DNA of 64,000 nt from Rhizohabitans arisaemae (GTDB lineage: Bacteria > Actinomycetota > Actinomycetes > Streptosporangiales > Streptosporangiaceae): positions 496,001-560,000 of the forward strand of contig NZ_BLRH01000009.1 in the NCBI RefSeq assembly GCF_025996515.1, given 5' to 3'. The notes under the pieces were generated by a model that worked only from the letters and a program-made list of their open reading frames with translations, was not told the DNA's origin and searched no databases. A program made the position numbers and the translations under genes. Shown here in pieces: positions 26,205 through 35,454 of this stretch (its first letter is position 1; the number at the start of each line of letters is the position of its first letter).

Positions 26205-27565
26205 CAGAACCCCGCCCTGCCGCAGAGCTCGGCCAGCGCCCGCTCCGCGTCGGCCACGACGGCCTCGGGGTCGACCGTGGTGAGCCTGCCGCCCCGCTTG
26301 AGCGCCCGCCCGTCCACCAGGACCGTGTCCACGTTCTCCGGCTGCGCCGAATGAACCACGGCGACCGCCGGGTCCACAACCGGGGCGAGGTTGAGCCGGT
26401 CGGTGCGGATCAGCACCACGTCGGCGCGCTTGCCCGGCGTCAGGGAGCCGGTGACCTCACCGAGCCCGAGCGCCTTGGCGCCCTCCAGGGTCGCGATCCG
26501 CAGCACGTCCCGCGGGGTGACCGCCTCGGCGTCCCCCCGGAGCGAGTTCGCGATGCCCAGCACCACCCGCATCGCCTGGAACGGGTCGGCCGACGCGCTG
26601 ATCGCCGTGGTGTCCAGCGAGAGACTCACCGAGATCCCCGCGTCCAGCAGGTCCAGCAGCGGCGGGAAGCCCATGGCGAGGCGAAGCTCCGACAGCGGGC
26701 TGATCGAGACCGGGACGCCGTGCTCCGCCACGAGCGCCTTGTCGTGGTCGGGCAGGTAGAGGCAGTGCGCGAGCAGCAGGTCCGGGCCGAGCAGCCCGTC
26801 CTCGGCGAGGAGCGAGACCTGGTGGATGCGCGCCACCTCGGCGCGGGTGCCGGCGCAGTGCATGGCGATCGGCAGCCCCAGCTCCCGCGCCGCCGCGAAC
26901 TCGGTCCCGGTGACCTCGCGGGAGGAGCGGGCCGGACCGCGGAGGTTGACCCCGACGCTCACCAGCTCGGTGGCCGAACCCATGATCCGTTTCACGTCGG
27001 CGAAGTCCATCGCCTCGTCGAAGCCCTTGCCCCGGTCCCCCATCAGCCGGCGCATCTCCTCCGCCGACATGGAGGGGTGGGCGGACGGCGCCCCGTACGA
27101 GAAGTGCGCCCGCAGGCCCAGCTCGTGGTGGACCTGGAGGTTGGTGTCCGCGTGCTCGGGGCCGAGGATGTTGTGCGCCCAGTCGTGCACGGTGGTCACC
27201 CCGGCGGCGATGCCCTCCGCCGCGGCGAGCCGTACGCCGAGGGCGGTGTCCTCGGGGGTGAAGTACGGGCCCAGCTTGCCCTTCCTGGCGAACCAGCCGT
27301 TCTTCGGCCCGTCGCCGATCACACCGCGGAGCAGGGTGCCCCACATGTGCCAGTGGGTGTCCACGAAGCCCGGGATCGCGATCATCTGAGTCGCGTCGAT
27401 CACCTCGGCGCCCGGGGCGTCGAGCCCGGCTCCGACCGCGACGATCTCACCGTCGCGGATCTCGATGTCGGCCCCGGCGAGGTCGCCGAGATCCGGGTCC
27501 ATGGTCAAGGCGTGCGCGCCTTGGATGAGCAGATGCATGTCAGTCCTGGAGGTCATCGGAATCAC
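26204..27565 (-). CDS. Amidohydrolase, ATZ/TRZ (chlorohydrolase/cytosine deaminase-like) family
   Basis: A 453-residue amidohydrolase. Mononuclear metal ligands are visible: HxH in VDTHWHMWG, His in AMHCAGT, a later His in LLAHCLYL and Asp in SLSLDTTA. This arrangement is typical of the TRZ/ATZ/guanine-deaminase group that removes amino or halogen groups from triazines, pyrimidines or purines. GTG 27565 overlaps the ATPase stop (GTGA); ATG 27556 or 27538 could also serve. Being directly downstream of the importer it probably acts early on the imported ring. Confidence 0.9.
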   Translation of the reverse strand: MIPMTSRTDMHLLIQGAHALTMDPDLGDLAGADIEIRDGEIVAVGAGLDAPGAEVIDATQMIAIPGFVDTHWHMWGTLLRGVIGDGPKNGWFARKGKLGPYFTPEDTALGVRLAAAEGIAAGVTTVHDWAHNILGPEHADTNLQVHHELGLRAHFSYGAPSAHPSMSAEEMRRLMGDRGKGFDEAMDFADVKRIMGSATELVSVGVNLRGPARSSREVTGTEFAAARELGLPIAMHCAGTRAEVARIHQVSLLAEDGLLGPDLLLAHCLYLPDHDKALVAEHGVPVSISPLSELRLAMGFPPLLDLLDAGISVSLSLDTTAISASADPFQAMRVVLGIANSLRGDAEAVTPRDVLRIATLEGAKALGLGEVTGSLTPGKRADVVLIRTDRLNLAPVVDPAVAVVHSAQPENVDTVLVDGRALKRGGRLTTVDPEAVVADAERALAELCGRAGF

Positions 27566-28359
27566 TCGGAGAAGGACGAGTTCTGGTCGCCTTTGAGCAG
27601 GCCCCAGATCTCGTGTCTCAGCTCGACGAAACGACCGTCCCCGCGGACGGTGTGCTCGTTGCGGGGGTAGCCGAACGGCACGTCGAACTCCGCGGAGATC
27701 CGGCCGGGGCGGGCCGAGAAGACCGCGATCCGCTGGGAGAGGAAGATCGCCTCGTCCACGCTGTGGGTCACGAAGACGACCGTCTTGCCGGTGAGCTCCC
27801 AGATCCGCAGCAGCTCGACCTGCATGAGCTCACGGGTCTGCGCGTCCAGCGCGCCGAAGGGCTCGTCCATGAGCAGGATGTCGGGGTTGACGGCGAGCGC
27901 CCTGGCGATCCCGACCCGCTGCTGCATACCGCCGGAGAGTTCGTGCGGATGGTGCTTCTCGAACGCCGAGAGGCCGACCATCTCGATGTACTTCCTGGCG
28001 GTCGTCTCCCGCTCGGCGCGCGAGGAGACCGTGGTCTCCAGGGGGAAGCAGACGTTGCCGAGGACGCTGCGCCAGGGGAAGAGCCGGAAGTCCTGGAAGA
28101 CGAAGGCCCGGTCCCGGCCGGGACCCTTGATCGCCTTACCGCCGACCCGGATCTCCCCGTCGGTGATGGGGATGAGCCCGTCCAGGCACTTGAGCAGTGT
28201 GGTCTTGCCACAACCGCTGGGGCCGAGAAGGCTGACGAAGCCACCCGGGGCGATCGTCAGATTCACGCCTTGCAGAGCGTTCACGACCTTTCGGTCGCGA
28301 CGTTTTCCTGAGACGTAGGACTTCCCGACCCCATCTATCTCGATCTTCGATGTACTCAT
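27562..28359 (-). CDS. ABC transporter ATP-binding protein (SsuB-like)
   Basis: A 265-residue ATPase with [39 protein letters not shown] and FVTHS in order. It is the third SsuB-like ATPase in 20 kb. ATG 28359 ([15 protein letters not shown]) is preferred; GTG 28377 is in frame and neither has a convincing ribosome site. It serves the two permeases and binding protein encoded just upstream. Confidence 0.92.
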   Translation of the reverse strand: MSTSKIEIDGVGKSYVSGKRRDRKVVNALQGVNLTIAPGGFVSLLGPSGCGKTTLLKCLDGLIPITDGEIRVGGKAIKGPGRDRAFVFQDFRLFPWRSVLGNVCFPLETTVSSRAERETTARKYIEMVGLSAFEKHHPHELSGGMQQRVGIARALAVNPDILLMDEPFGALDAQTRELMQVELLRIWELTGKTVVFVTHSVDEAIFLSQRIAVFSARPGRISAEFDVPFGYPRNEHTVRGDGRFVELRHEIWGLLKGDQNSSFSE

Positions 28360-28390
28360 GGGGGTTGTTCGCTCCACTCGAGGGGGTTTT

Positions 28391-29140
28391 CTACGACGTC
28401 ACGGCTACCGGACGCCAAGAGGAGAGTCTGCGATCGAGATAGCCGACCGCACCGGTGAGCACGGCGCCGACCAGCAGCGCGATGAAGGCGACGGCGAAGA
28501 CCTCGTCCGCGTCCAGCCGGATCCGGGCGTCCTTCAGCAGTGTCCCGAGCCCGTTGTAGCCGACGAGGAACTCACCGACGATGACCGCCATCAGCGCCCG
28601 CTGGACGCTGATCCGCAACCCGGTCGCGATGAACGGCAGTGAGCCGGGGAGCAGGATCTTGATGAAGAAGTGCCACCCCGAGATGGAGTAGGCACGCGCC
28701 ACCTGGTCGTAGGTCCGCACCGTCTCCTTGGTACCCGCCGCGGTGGGGAACACCAGCATGATCGCGGTGGCGATGATGATGGTGGCGATCAGGAAGCCTT
28801 CCTCGATCCCGAACCAGATCACCAGGAGCGGAACCAGCGCGATGATCGGCACGGAGTACTTCGCGATCAGATACGGCTCAAGGATCACCGACATGATCCG
28901 ATAGCGCCCGATCAGGAAGCCCACGAAGACCCCGATGACGATCGAGAGGACCCAGCCGATCAGCATGGTGCCGAGGGTGATCAGGACCAGCCCGATCAGG
29001 CCGCCTTCGGTGGTGAGATAAACGATCTCCCCGACCATGCGGGTGGGCGAGGAGAGGAAGTCTCCCTGGAAGGCGCCGACGATCTGCCAGATGATCAGGA
29101 AACCCGCGACCCCGGAGGCCGGGAGGAGGTACTTGTTCAT
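28391..29140 (-). CDS. ABC transporter permease (SsuC-like), subunit 2
   Basis: A 249-residue permease with about six membrane segments and the EAA-type loop [20 protein letters not shown] followed by [15 protein letters not shown] 29140 overlaps the preceding permease by four bases. A 31-base gap separates it from the ATPase start. Confidence 0.9.
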   Translation of the reverse strand: MNKYLLPASGVAGFLIIWQIVGAFQGDFLSSPTRMVGEIVYLTTEGGLIGLVLITLGTMLIGWVLSIVIGVFVGFLIGRYRIMSVILEPYLIAKYSVPIIALVPLLVIWFGIEEGFLIATIIIATAIMLVFPTAAGTKETVRTYDQVARAYSISGWHFFIKILLPGSLPFIATGLRISVQRALMAVIVGEFLVGYNGLGTLLKDARIRLDADEVFAVAFIALLVGAVLTGAVGYLDRRLSSWRPVAVTS

Positions 29141-29883
29141 CGGGACACCTGCCAGGGGGTGAGCCGGGTCTCCAGCTGACGCAGGCCGAGGTTCACGGCG
29201 AGACCGACGACCATGACGGAGAAGAGCGCGGCCATCAGCTCGGCGGTCCGGAAGTTGGAGCCGAGATCGTAGATCATGCCGCCGATTCCGTTGGCCTCCA
29301 GGAAGAAGCCCGCCAGAACCACGCCCACCAGCGCGTACACCAGGCCCAGGCGAAGACCCGTGATGATGTACGGCCGGATCGCCGGCATCACCACGGTGCG
29401 CAGCGTCCTGCCCTGCGGCACGCAGTAGGCCCGCGCCACGTCGACGTACTCGCTCTCGACGCTCTTCACGCCGTTGCGCACGGTGAAGAAGATCTCGAAG
29501 AAGCTGAACGCCATGATCAGCATGACCTTGGCGACGTCCTGCAGCCCGAACCAGAGGGCGATCAACGGGATGAGCGCGACCCGCGGCATCAGGAAGAGGG
29601 ATCCGAACAGCGGGGAGAAGAGCTGGTCGAGCTTTCGATACCAACCGAACAGAACACCGAGCCCCACCCCGAGCAGGGCGGACAGCACCATCGCGACGGC
29701 CACCTGAACGGCGGACTGACCCCAGGCGGTCTGGAGTTCACCCCGCTCGATCAAGGCGATCAACGCGTTGACCGTCCGCTGCGGGGTGGGCAGGATCGCC
29801 GCCGACATCTGCTGCGCGACCAACTGCCAAACCAGCAAGAGAGCACAGAAGGTGGCGATCCTTACCAGCCAGTCGCGTACCAT
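29137..29883 (-). CDS. ABC transporter permease (SsuC-like), subunit 1
   Basis: A 248-residue permease with several membrane segments and the EAA-type loop SEYVDVARAYCVPQGRTLRT followed by VVMPAIRPYIITG. Its start shares one base with the binding-protein stop and it overlaps the second permease, indicating one heterodimeric channel. Confidence 0.9.
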   Translation of the reverse strand: MVRDWLVRIATFCALLLVWQLVAQQMSAAILPTPQRTVNALIALIERGELQTAWGQSAVQVAVAMVLSALLGVGLGVLFGWYRKLDQLFSPLFGSLFLMPRVALIPLIALWFGLQDVAKVMLIMAFSFFEIFFTVRNGVKSVESEYVDVARAYCVPQGRTLRTVVMPAIRPYIITGLRLGLVYALVGVVLAGFFLEANGIGGMIYDLGSNFRTAELMAALFSVMVVGLAVNLGLRQLETRLTPWQVSR

Positions 29884-31019
29884 TACTTACTTCCCAGGAA
29901 CTGCACTGCGGCCTTCTGGTAGTCGAAGGTCACCAGATCGGTGCAGGCGAACCGCTTCTTCAGCACCCCGAACTCCAGGGACGTGGCCAGGGTGTAGTCG
30001 CACATCTTCTGGTCGAGGCTGCCGTTGACCGGCCAGGAATCAAGCTCGGTGACGAGGTTCGCGTAGTTGGCCTCCGCGGCCTCGGGGGTCAGCCCCTCGA
30101 TCTTGGCCTGCGCGAGCGCGACCCACTCGGCCTTGCTCTCGTGGGTCCACCGGTCCGCCTTGATCTCGGAGATGGCCAGGGCCATCGCGATGTCCCGGTT
30201 CTCGGCGAGCCAGGCGCGGCTCACCGCCCAGACGTCGTTGAGCTGCGGGTTGGCCTCCCAGCCCTTGCAGACCGTGGTGTAGGTGCCCGGCTTCTTCAGG
30301 TCGAGCTCGATCTGGCGGAAGGTCGCCGACATACCGCCCGAGAGCTTGCCGCTCTCCATCGACTCGACGATCTGCCCGATGTTGCCCAGGTGCAGCAGCT
30401 GGGTGTCGGTCTTCACGTCGAGGCCCGCCGCGGCGAAGCACTTCTGCGCCGTCTGGCCGACGATCGAGCTGAGGTTCTGGGACACCGCGAACGGCTTGCC
30501 CTTCAAGTCGGCGAGGGTCTTGGCGGGGGCCCGCGCCGCGACGAGGAAGGCGTTCTTCTGGTCGTTGCCCGCAACGGCGATCAGATCGGCGCCGGCCTCG
30601 ACCGCGGCGGCCATGCCGCCGAGCGAGACGTGCCCGATCTGGACCTGACCGGAGATGAGCGCCGCGTTCATGGGCGAGGAGTCCATGAGGCGGAAGTTGA
30701 CCTTGACGCCGAAGTCGCTCTGCAGCAGCTCCAGCGTCTTGTACATCCCGGTCAGGGTGGGGTTGGGGAATGCTGCACTGGCGATCGAGAGCTCCTTGCC
30801 CTCGACTTTCGCCTTCAGCTCCTCGACTGACGCGGGAGCCGTCACGGCGGTCGGAGCCGCCTTGGCCGCGTTTGGTTCAGTGGCGTCTATATTGTCTCCA
30901 CACCCTGTTGCAAGCAGGGTGGCGAGACCGAGGAAGGCGCCGAGGACCGGCCGACCCACCTTCCTCCGCGTTGACGCGACGCCAGTTGGATACATTGACC
31001 GTTTTTTCAGGTGCCACAT
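29883..31019 (-). CDS. ABC transporter substrate-binding lipoprotein
   Basis: A 378-residue binding protein with a basic N-terminus, a hydrophobic stretch and a lipobox LATGC, so it is a lipoprotein. It resembles NMT1/SsuA-type binding proteins. Starting at ATG 31019 (AGGGA upstream) gives an unusually long n-region of about 20 residues and places a GntR-like site 23 bases inside the coding sequence. Starting at ATG 30995 or GTG 30959 would shorten it, but ribosome sites are poor. It is the first gene of the leftward importer-amidohydrolase operon and divergent from the CoA-transferase operon. Confidence 0.88.
   Translation of the reverse strand: MWHLKKRSMYPTGVASTRRKVGRPVLGAFLGLATLLATGCGDNIDATEPNAAKAAPTAVTAPASVEELKAKVEGKELSIASAAFPNPTLTGMYKTLELLQSDFGVKVNFRLMDSSPMNAALISGQVQIGHVSLGGMAAAVEAGADLIAVAGNDQKNAFLVAARAPAKTLADLKGKPFAVSQNLSSIVGQTAQKCFAAAGLDVKTDTQLLHLGNIGQIVESMESGKLSGGMSATFRQIELDLKKPGTYTTVCKGWEANPQLNDVWAVSRAWLAENRDIAMALAISEIKADRWTHESKAEWVALAQAKIEGLTPEAAEANYANLVTELDSWPVNGSLDQKMCDYTLATSLEFGVLKKRFACTDLVTFDYQKAAVQFLGSK
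30985..30996. promoter_or_regulatory. Putative GntR operator (site 3)
   Basis: GTTGGATACATT shares TTGGATACA with site 1 at 9319-9327. It falls at the start of the binding-protein gene and could act as a roadblock just downstream of transcription start. Confidence 0.45.
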
Positions 31020-31198
31020 ACACTATTCCCTATTTAACTTGTAGGAAAATCGGGTCTTAAGATGGCATAAATCGTGTGAGCTGGCAATTGCCCAGGCTAC
31101 AGAAGATTGGCGGGAAGGAACACCGTTTGAGATGAAGCTGTGGCCGACGGACAGAGAAGATCCACTTCTCCCCCTCTGGGCACAGATGTGTCATGTCG

Positions 31199-31213
31199 TA
31201 TACTGAATCCAAT
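31199..31213 (+). promoter_or_regulatory. -10 box overlapped by putative GntR operator (site 4)
   Basis: TATACT at 31199-31204 is a good -10 hexamer. The overlapping ACTGAATCCAAT (31202-31213) is the reverse complement of ATTGGATTCAGT and shares ten exact bases with site 2. It covers the expected start of the CoA-transferase transcript, as a repressor site would. This also argues that translation starts at 31244, not 31193. Confidence 0.6.
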
Positions 31214-31243
31214 TTTCGCCAGGGTCAATCAGCTGAGGTGCAA

Positions 31244-32353
31244 ATGGCAGGTCCACTGGCAGGGTTGATCGTCATCGAACTGGGGCAGTACATCTCCGGC
31301 CCGTACGCGGGCAAGTTGCTCGCCGACCTGGGCGCCGACGTCGTCAAGGTCGAATCTCCCGACGGCGATCCCATGCGCCGCTGGGAGGGTGGCGGCGAAC
31401 GCCCGTACAGTCCGCAGTTCGGGGCGTACAACCGTGGCAAACGATCAGTCGTCCTAAACGTGAAAACCCCCGAAGGTCTTGAGTCGCTCCTGCGGCTCGC
31501 CGACGGCGCCGACGTTCTGATCGAGAACTTCCGGCCCGGCGTGGCCGACCGGCTCGGCTTCGGCTGGGACGTGCTCAAGACCAGGAACCCCCGTCTCGTC
31601 TACTGCTCCATCACCGGATTCGGGCCCGGCGGGCCGTACGCCCGGCGTCCCGCGTACGACACCGTGATCTCCGCCCTCGGCGGCATGTACGGCACGCTGG
31701 TCCCGCTCGAATCCCCCCGGCCGCTCGGCCCGGCCTTCTCCGACCTCCTGTCCGGCATGTCGGCCATGCAGGGGATCCTCGCCGCGCTGTACGCCCGCGG
31801 GGAGAGCGGCCCCGGCCGGCGGGTCGAGGTCTCCATGCTCGGCGCGCTCGTCGACTTCCTGGTGGAACCGGTCTCCACCTACCTGGACACCGGCGCGGTG
31901 ATGCAACCGGGAACCCGGGCCGCCCGCGCCCAGGCCTACGGGTGCGTCGGCAACGAGGGACTCCCCTTCGTCGTCCACCTGTCGGTCCCGGAGAAGTTCT
32001 GGCTCGGCCTGCTCAAGGTGATCGACCGGCCGGACCTCGCGGACGACCCGCGGTTCGCCACCCGGGAGCAGCGCTACCGCAACTACGACGCGCTGGACGC
32101 GATCCTCAAGGAGGAGACGGCCAAGCGGCCCCGGGACGAGTGGTTCGAACTGCTGACCGCGGCCGACATCCCGCACGGGCCGCTCAACACCGTCGCCGAC
32201 CTGGTCCGCGATCCCCAGGTGGTCCACATGGGGCTCATCGAGAACAACGTCCCCCGTCCGGGCACCCGGTTCTCCACCCATGACCGCCGCATACCCCGGG
32301 GGGAACCCGGACCCGCGCCCGCGCTGGGCGAGCACAACGAGGAGGTGCTGTGA
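31244..32353 (+). CDS. CoA transferase family III (CaiB/BaiF)
   Basis: A 369-residue class III CoA transferase that moves CoA between organic acids. It starts MAGPLAGLIVIELGQYISGP and has the family blocks LADLGADVVKVESP, GDPMRR, YNRGKRSV and the catalytic Asp in RRPAYDTVISALGGM. ATG 31244 follows GAGG at six bases; ATG 31193 is in frame but lies in the operator/promoter. It overlaps the next gene by four bases. It probably activates the imported acid or a ring-fission product as a CoA thioester. Confidence 0.92.
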   Translation: MAGPLAGLIVIELGQYISGPYAGKLLADLGADVVKVESPDGDPMRRWEGGGERPYSPQFGAYNRGKRSVVLNVKTPEGLESLLRLADGADVLIENFRPGVADRLGFGWDVLKTRNPRLVYCSITGFGPGGPYARRPAYDTVISALGGMYGTLVPLESPRPLGPAFSDLLSGMSAMQGILAALYARGESGPGRRVEVSMLGALVDFLVEPVSTYLDTGAVMQPGTRAARAQAYGCVGNEGLPFVVHLSVPEKFWLGLLKVIDRPDLADDPRFATREQRYRNYDALDAILKEETAKRPRDEWFELLTAADIPHGPLNTVADLVRDPQVVHMGLIENNVPRPGTRFSTHDRRIPRGEPGPAPALGEHNEEVL

Positions 32354-33216
32354 TCAAGGATCTTGTGGCCATCGACGTCCACACCCACCCCCAGACCGAG
32401 GAGTTCCTCGCGGCGATGGGCCGGCGACGCGGCCAGATGGGCACCCACTTCGGCAAGGAGCGCGTCCCCGTCTCCTTCGCCGAGCAGGCCGACATGTACC
32501 GGGACCGGCGCATGATGGCCGTGATCGTCAACTCCGACGACGAGACCCAGTCGGGGGTGCGCGGCGCCCCCAACGACCTGCTCGGCCGGGCGCAGGCCGA
32601 GCACCCCGACGTCTTCATCGCCTTCGCCGGGATCGACCCCTGGAAGGGCAAGGCCGCGATCGAGGAGATCCGGCGCTGCCACGGGGAGTACGGCATCAAA
32701 GGCGTGGGCGAGCTCAACCCCGGCCGGCAGCGCTTCCTCCCGAACGACCGGCGCTTCTACCCGATCTGGGAGGTCTGCGCGGAGCTCGGGCTGCCGGTGA
32801 TGTTCCACGGCGGCTTCCTCGGCGCCGGGGCGGGCAGCCCGGGCGGCATGGGATACAAACTGGAGTACGCCAGGCCCATCCCGTACCTGGACGACGTCGC
32901 CGCCGACTTCCCCGAGCTGAACGTGATCAGCGCCCACCCGGCCTGGCCGTGGCACCTGGACAACCTCGCGGCCTGCTGGCACAAGTCCAACTTCTACATC
33001 GACCTGTCCGGCTGGGCGCCCAAGTACTGGCCCGCCGAGGTCGTCCGGTACGCCAACAGCATCACCACCTCCCGCATGCTCTTCGGCACCGACTGGCCGG
33101 TCCTGGACACCGACCGCTGGATGAAGGAGTTCGACGAGCTGGGCTTCAAGGAGACCTCCCGGCGCAAGATCCTGCTGGACAACGCGCTCCGCCTGTTCGG
33201 ACTGGCCGATGTCTGA
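32350..33216 (+). CDS. Amidohydrolase family 2 protein (ACMSD/LigJ/LigI-like)
   Basis: A 288-residue TIM-barrel hydrolase or decarboxylase of the amidohydrolase-2 family. It has DVHTHPQ near the start, His in VMFHGGF, ISAHPAWPW and the late Asp in FGTDWPVLD. The family includes aminocarboxymuconate semialdehyde decarboxylase, pyrone-dicarboxylate hydrolase and oxalomesaconate hydratase, all acting after extradiol ring cleavage. Its GTG start overlaps the CoA-transferase stop, and it overlaps the dioxygenase gene by eight bases, which fits a meta-cleavage role. Confidence 0.88.
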   Translation: MIKDLVAIDVHTHPQTEEFLAAMGRRRGQMGTHFGKERVPVSFAEQADMYRDRRMMAVIVNSDDETQSGVRGAPNDLLGRAQAEHPDVFIAFAGIDPWKGKAAIEEIRRCHGEYGIKGVGELNPGRQRFLPNDRRFYPIWEVCAELGLPVMFHGGFLGAGAGSPGGMGYKLEYARPIPYLDDVAADFPELNVISAHPAWPWHLDNLAACWHKSNFYIDLSGWAPKYWPAEVVRYANSITTSRMLFGTDWPVLDTDRWMKEFDELGFKETSRRKILLDNALRLFGLADV

Positions 33217-34048
33217 GCTCGTCGGCGTCTACGGGACGACCCACAACCCGCTGCTCTGGCGGCTCCTCGGCGGGGAGAGCGTCCCCGCCGACCTCCGCCC
33301 CACCCTGGACGGATTCCTCCGGCTCCGGGAGAGCATCGCCGAGGCCAGGCCCGACGTCCTCGTCGTGGTAGCCACCGACCACCTCACCCAGTGGTTCTAC
33401 GACAACATGCCGTCCTTCCTGATCGGCAAGGAGTCGACGATCCCGGCCACCTTCTGGAACGAGGAACGGGAGTTCGGACTGCCGCAGGCGACGCTCAAGG
33501 GCGACCGGGACCTCGCCCGGGACCTGCTCGGCGGGGGCATGGAGCGCGGAATCGACTTCGCCGCGTCCGACGACTTCCGGGCCGACCACAGCATCCTGCT
33601 CCCGCTGCTCTACCTCACCCCGGAGCTGGACATCCCGATCGTCCCGGTCTTCACCAACTGCATGGCGCCGCCCCTGCCGAAGGCCTCCCGGTTCTTCGAG
33701 GTCGGTACGGCGATCCGCCAGTCGATCCTGGATTCGCCGCTGGACCGGCGGGTCGCCGTGGTGGCGAGCGGGCACCTGGCCACCGAGGTGGGCGGGCCGC
33801 GGCACTTCGCCGGCTCCCCCGACCGCGCCTTCGACGAGGAGGCGGTGGGCTGGATGCGCGACGGCGACGTGGAGAAGGCGATCGCCTCCCTCACCTACGA
33901 CCGGATGCGGGACGCCGGCAACGTCACCCACCAGTTCCTCAACTTCCTGGTGACGATGGGGGTCGCCGAGGGCGCCCCGGCGAGCTACGCCGACGGGGCC
34001 CACTCCCGGTTCGCGACCTCGCCCTTCTTCGAATGGCGGATGTCGTGA
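33209..34048 (+). CDS. Class III extradiol dioxygenase, LigB-like catalytic subunit
   Basis: A 279-residue LigB-family enzyme. Likely Fe(II) ligands are His12 (GTTHNP) and His58 (VATDHLTQ); a second-shell His/Glu set follows, with ASGHLATEVGG matching the conserved late motif. The family opens catechol-type rings beside the hydroxyls (protocatechuate 4,5-, gallate and similar). A small LigA-like partner is encoded immediately downstream with overlapping stop and start, so an alpha-beta enzyme is likely. The exact ring substrate is unknown. Confidence 0.9.
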   Translation: MSELVGVYGTTHNPLLWRLLGGESVPADLRPTLDGFLRLRESIAEARPDVLVVVATDHLTQWFYDNMPSFLIGKESTIPATFWNEEREFGLPQATLKGDRDLARDLLGGGMERGIDFAASDDFRADHSILLPLLYLTPELDIPIVPVFTNCMAPPLPKASRFFEVGTAIRQSILDSPLDRRVAVVASGHLATEVGGPRHFAGSPDRAFDEEAVGWMRDGDVEKAIASLTYDRMRDAGNVTHQFLNFLVTMGVAEGAPASYADGAHSRFATSPFFEWRMS

Positions 34049-34362
34049 GCATCTACGCGATCAACCATTTCATGCGGGACGTCAACATGGAGCGGGACTG
34101 CCACCGCGCCTACCTGGCTGATCCCCCCGGCTTCGTCGCCTCCTGGGTCGCCGCGGCCGGACCCGCCTCCGCGCTCACCGCGGAGGAGCGGGCCGCCCTG
34201 GAGCGGCGGGACTACGGCGCCCTGTACGGCCTCGGCGCCCACCCCTATCTGCTGTGGAGTTTCGCCGAGGCGGTCTGGGTCCCCGAGATCACCCGCCCTG
34301 AGCTGGTCGAGGACTACCGGGTGAAGGCCCGGGCCCACGGCTACCCGGACTGCGCCACCTGA
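34045..34362 (+). CDS. LigA-like small subunit of extradiol dioxygenase
   Basis: A protein of about 105 residues with the LigA pattern: VNMERDCHRAYLADP, an Ala-rich segment, LTAEERAALERRDYGALYGLG and AHPYLLWSFAEAV. LigA subunits cap the LigB active site. GTG 34045 overlaps the LigB stop (GTGA); ATG 34033 is an alternative giving four more residues. It is the last gene of the operon, followed by a hairpin terminator. Confidence 0.85.
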   Translation: MSIYAINHFMRDVNMERDCHRAYLADPPGFVASWVAAAGPASALTAEERAALERRDYGALYGLGAHPYLLWSFAEAVWVPEITRPELVEDYRVKARAHGYPDCAT

Positions 34363-34375
34363 GAACCCCCCGCAC

Positions 34376-34416
34376 GTGATCGCCGGGCGGAAGACTCCGA
34401 GTCGCCCGGCGATCAC
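34376..34416 (+). terminator. Hairpin terminator after the dioxygenase operon
   Basis: A 14-bp perfect stem, GTGATCGCCGGGCG with CGCCCGGCGATCAC around a 13-base loop, 13 bases after the LigA-like stop. Confidence 0.75.
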
Positions 34417-34439
34417 CCTCCACTAGAGTCTGGGACACC

Positions 34440-35084
34440 ATGGCACAGATCCTCGATTCAGCCGGGGAGGTCACCCCGGCGTCGATGTTCCTCCTCATCC
34501 ACCACGGGCTGCGCAGGGACGCGGCGCGCTATCCCGCCGCCGTCGCCGCGCTCGGCCCCGCGGACGGGGAGGCCGCCGCCGAGCTCGCCGGGAGCTGGGC
34601 CTTCTACGCGGACATGCTGGACCGGCACCACCGGCTTGAAGACGACCTGATCTTCCCGCTCCTCCTGGCCGAGGAACCGGCGCTGGCCGGCGTGCTCGCC
34701 CGGCTGGACGCCGAACACCACGAGCTCGACGTGCTGCTCGCCGAGGTCGCCCGGGTCCTGCCCGCGCTGCCGGAGCCGGGCGGGGTCCGGGAGGGGGTCG
34801 CGCTGTTCACCCGGCTCAAGGACCTGCTCGACGCCCACCTCGACACCGAGGAGGAGCATCTGGTGCCGGTGATGAACGAGCGGTCGGCGGACGGGCTGCG
34901 GCTGGGTGATCGAACGCCGCCGCCCCCTCCGGCGGAGGCGTTGCCGTGGATCGAGGACGGCCTCGACCCGGCGGTCGCCGAACGGGTCTTCGCCACGTTG
35001 CCGGAAGGCCTGCGGGCCAGGCTGCCCGAGTTGCGGGCGGAGTACCGCCGGCGGAGCACGTTTCTCCGCGAACACCCCAGGTGA
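34440..35084 (+). CDS. Hemerythrin/HHE domain protein
   Basis: A 214-residue protein with one hemerythrin-like four-helix domain. The di-iron ligand pattern is visible as LIHHGL, DRHHRLEDDLIFP, AEHHELD and HLDTEEEHLVP. Such proteins bind oxygen or NO or sense redox state. The C-terminal ~60 residues are proline-rich then helical and lack a known domain. ATG 34440 lies only ten bases after a possible -10 (TAGAGT), so the transcript may have almost no leader. Confidence 0.85.
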   Translation: MAQILDSAGEVTPASMFLLIHHGLRRDAARYPAAVAALGPADGEAAAELAGSWAFYADMLDRHHRLEDDLIFPLLLAEEPALAGVLARLDAEHHELDVLLAEVARVLPALPEPGGVREGVALFTRLKDLLDAHLDTEEEHLVPVMNERSADGLRLGDRTPPPPPAEALPWIEDGLDPAVAERVFATLPEGLRARLPELRAEYRRRSTFLREHPR

Positions 35085-35169
35085 TTGCGGGGCGGAATTT
35101 CTCCGCCCGTCGCCCTGTTACGGGATGCGTAGAGAGTATTGAACGCTCAACTACTTCCCGGAGGCAGGC

Positions 35170-35454
35170 ATGTTCAACTCCACGGCGACGGTGGTCACCG
35201 ACGCGCCCGCGCGGTACGCCAAGCAGCTCGCCGCGCACCTCGGCCGCAAGCTCACGGTGGAGGACACCGAGACCGGGCGGCGGCTGGTCTTCGAAGGCGG
35301 GGCGGGCTTCCTGGAGCCCGGGACGGACCGGCTGGTCATGCGGGCCGTCGCCGAGAACGCCGATACCCTCGCCGTGATCGAGGACGTCCTCGGCCGACAC
35401 CTGGAGCGGTTCGGGCAGCGGAGCGAGCTCACCGTGACCTGGGAACGTGCGTGA
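35170..35454 (+). CDS. DUF2218 domain protein
   Basis: A 94-residue protein fitting the DUF2218 family of small actinobacterial proteins. Recognisable parts are APARYAKQLAAHLGRK near the start, an internal VFEGGAGFL and the end HLERFGQRSELTVTWER. GGAGG precedes ATG 35170. Its stop overlaps the start of the following dioxygenase (TGATG), so the two are co-expressed. The function of the family is unknown. Confidence 0.8.
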   Translation: MFNSTATVVTDAPARYAKQLAAHLGRKLTVEDTETGRRLVFEGGAGFLEPGTDRLVMRAVAENADTLAVIEDVLGRHLERFGQRSELTVTWERA

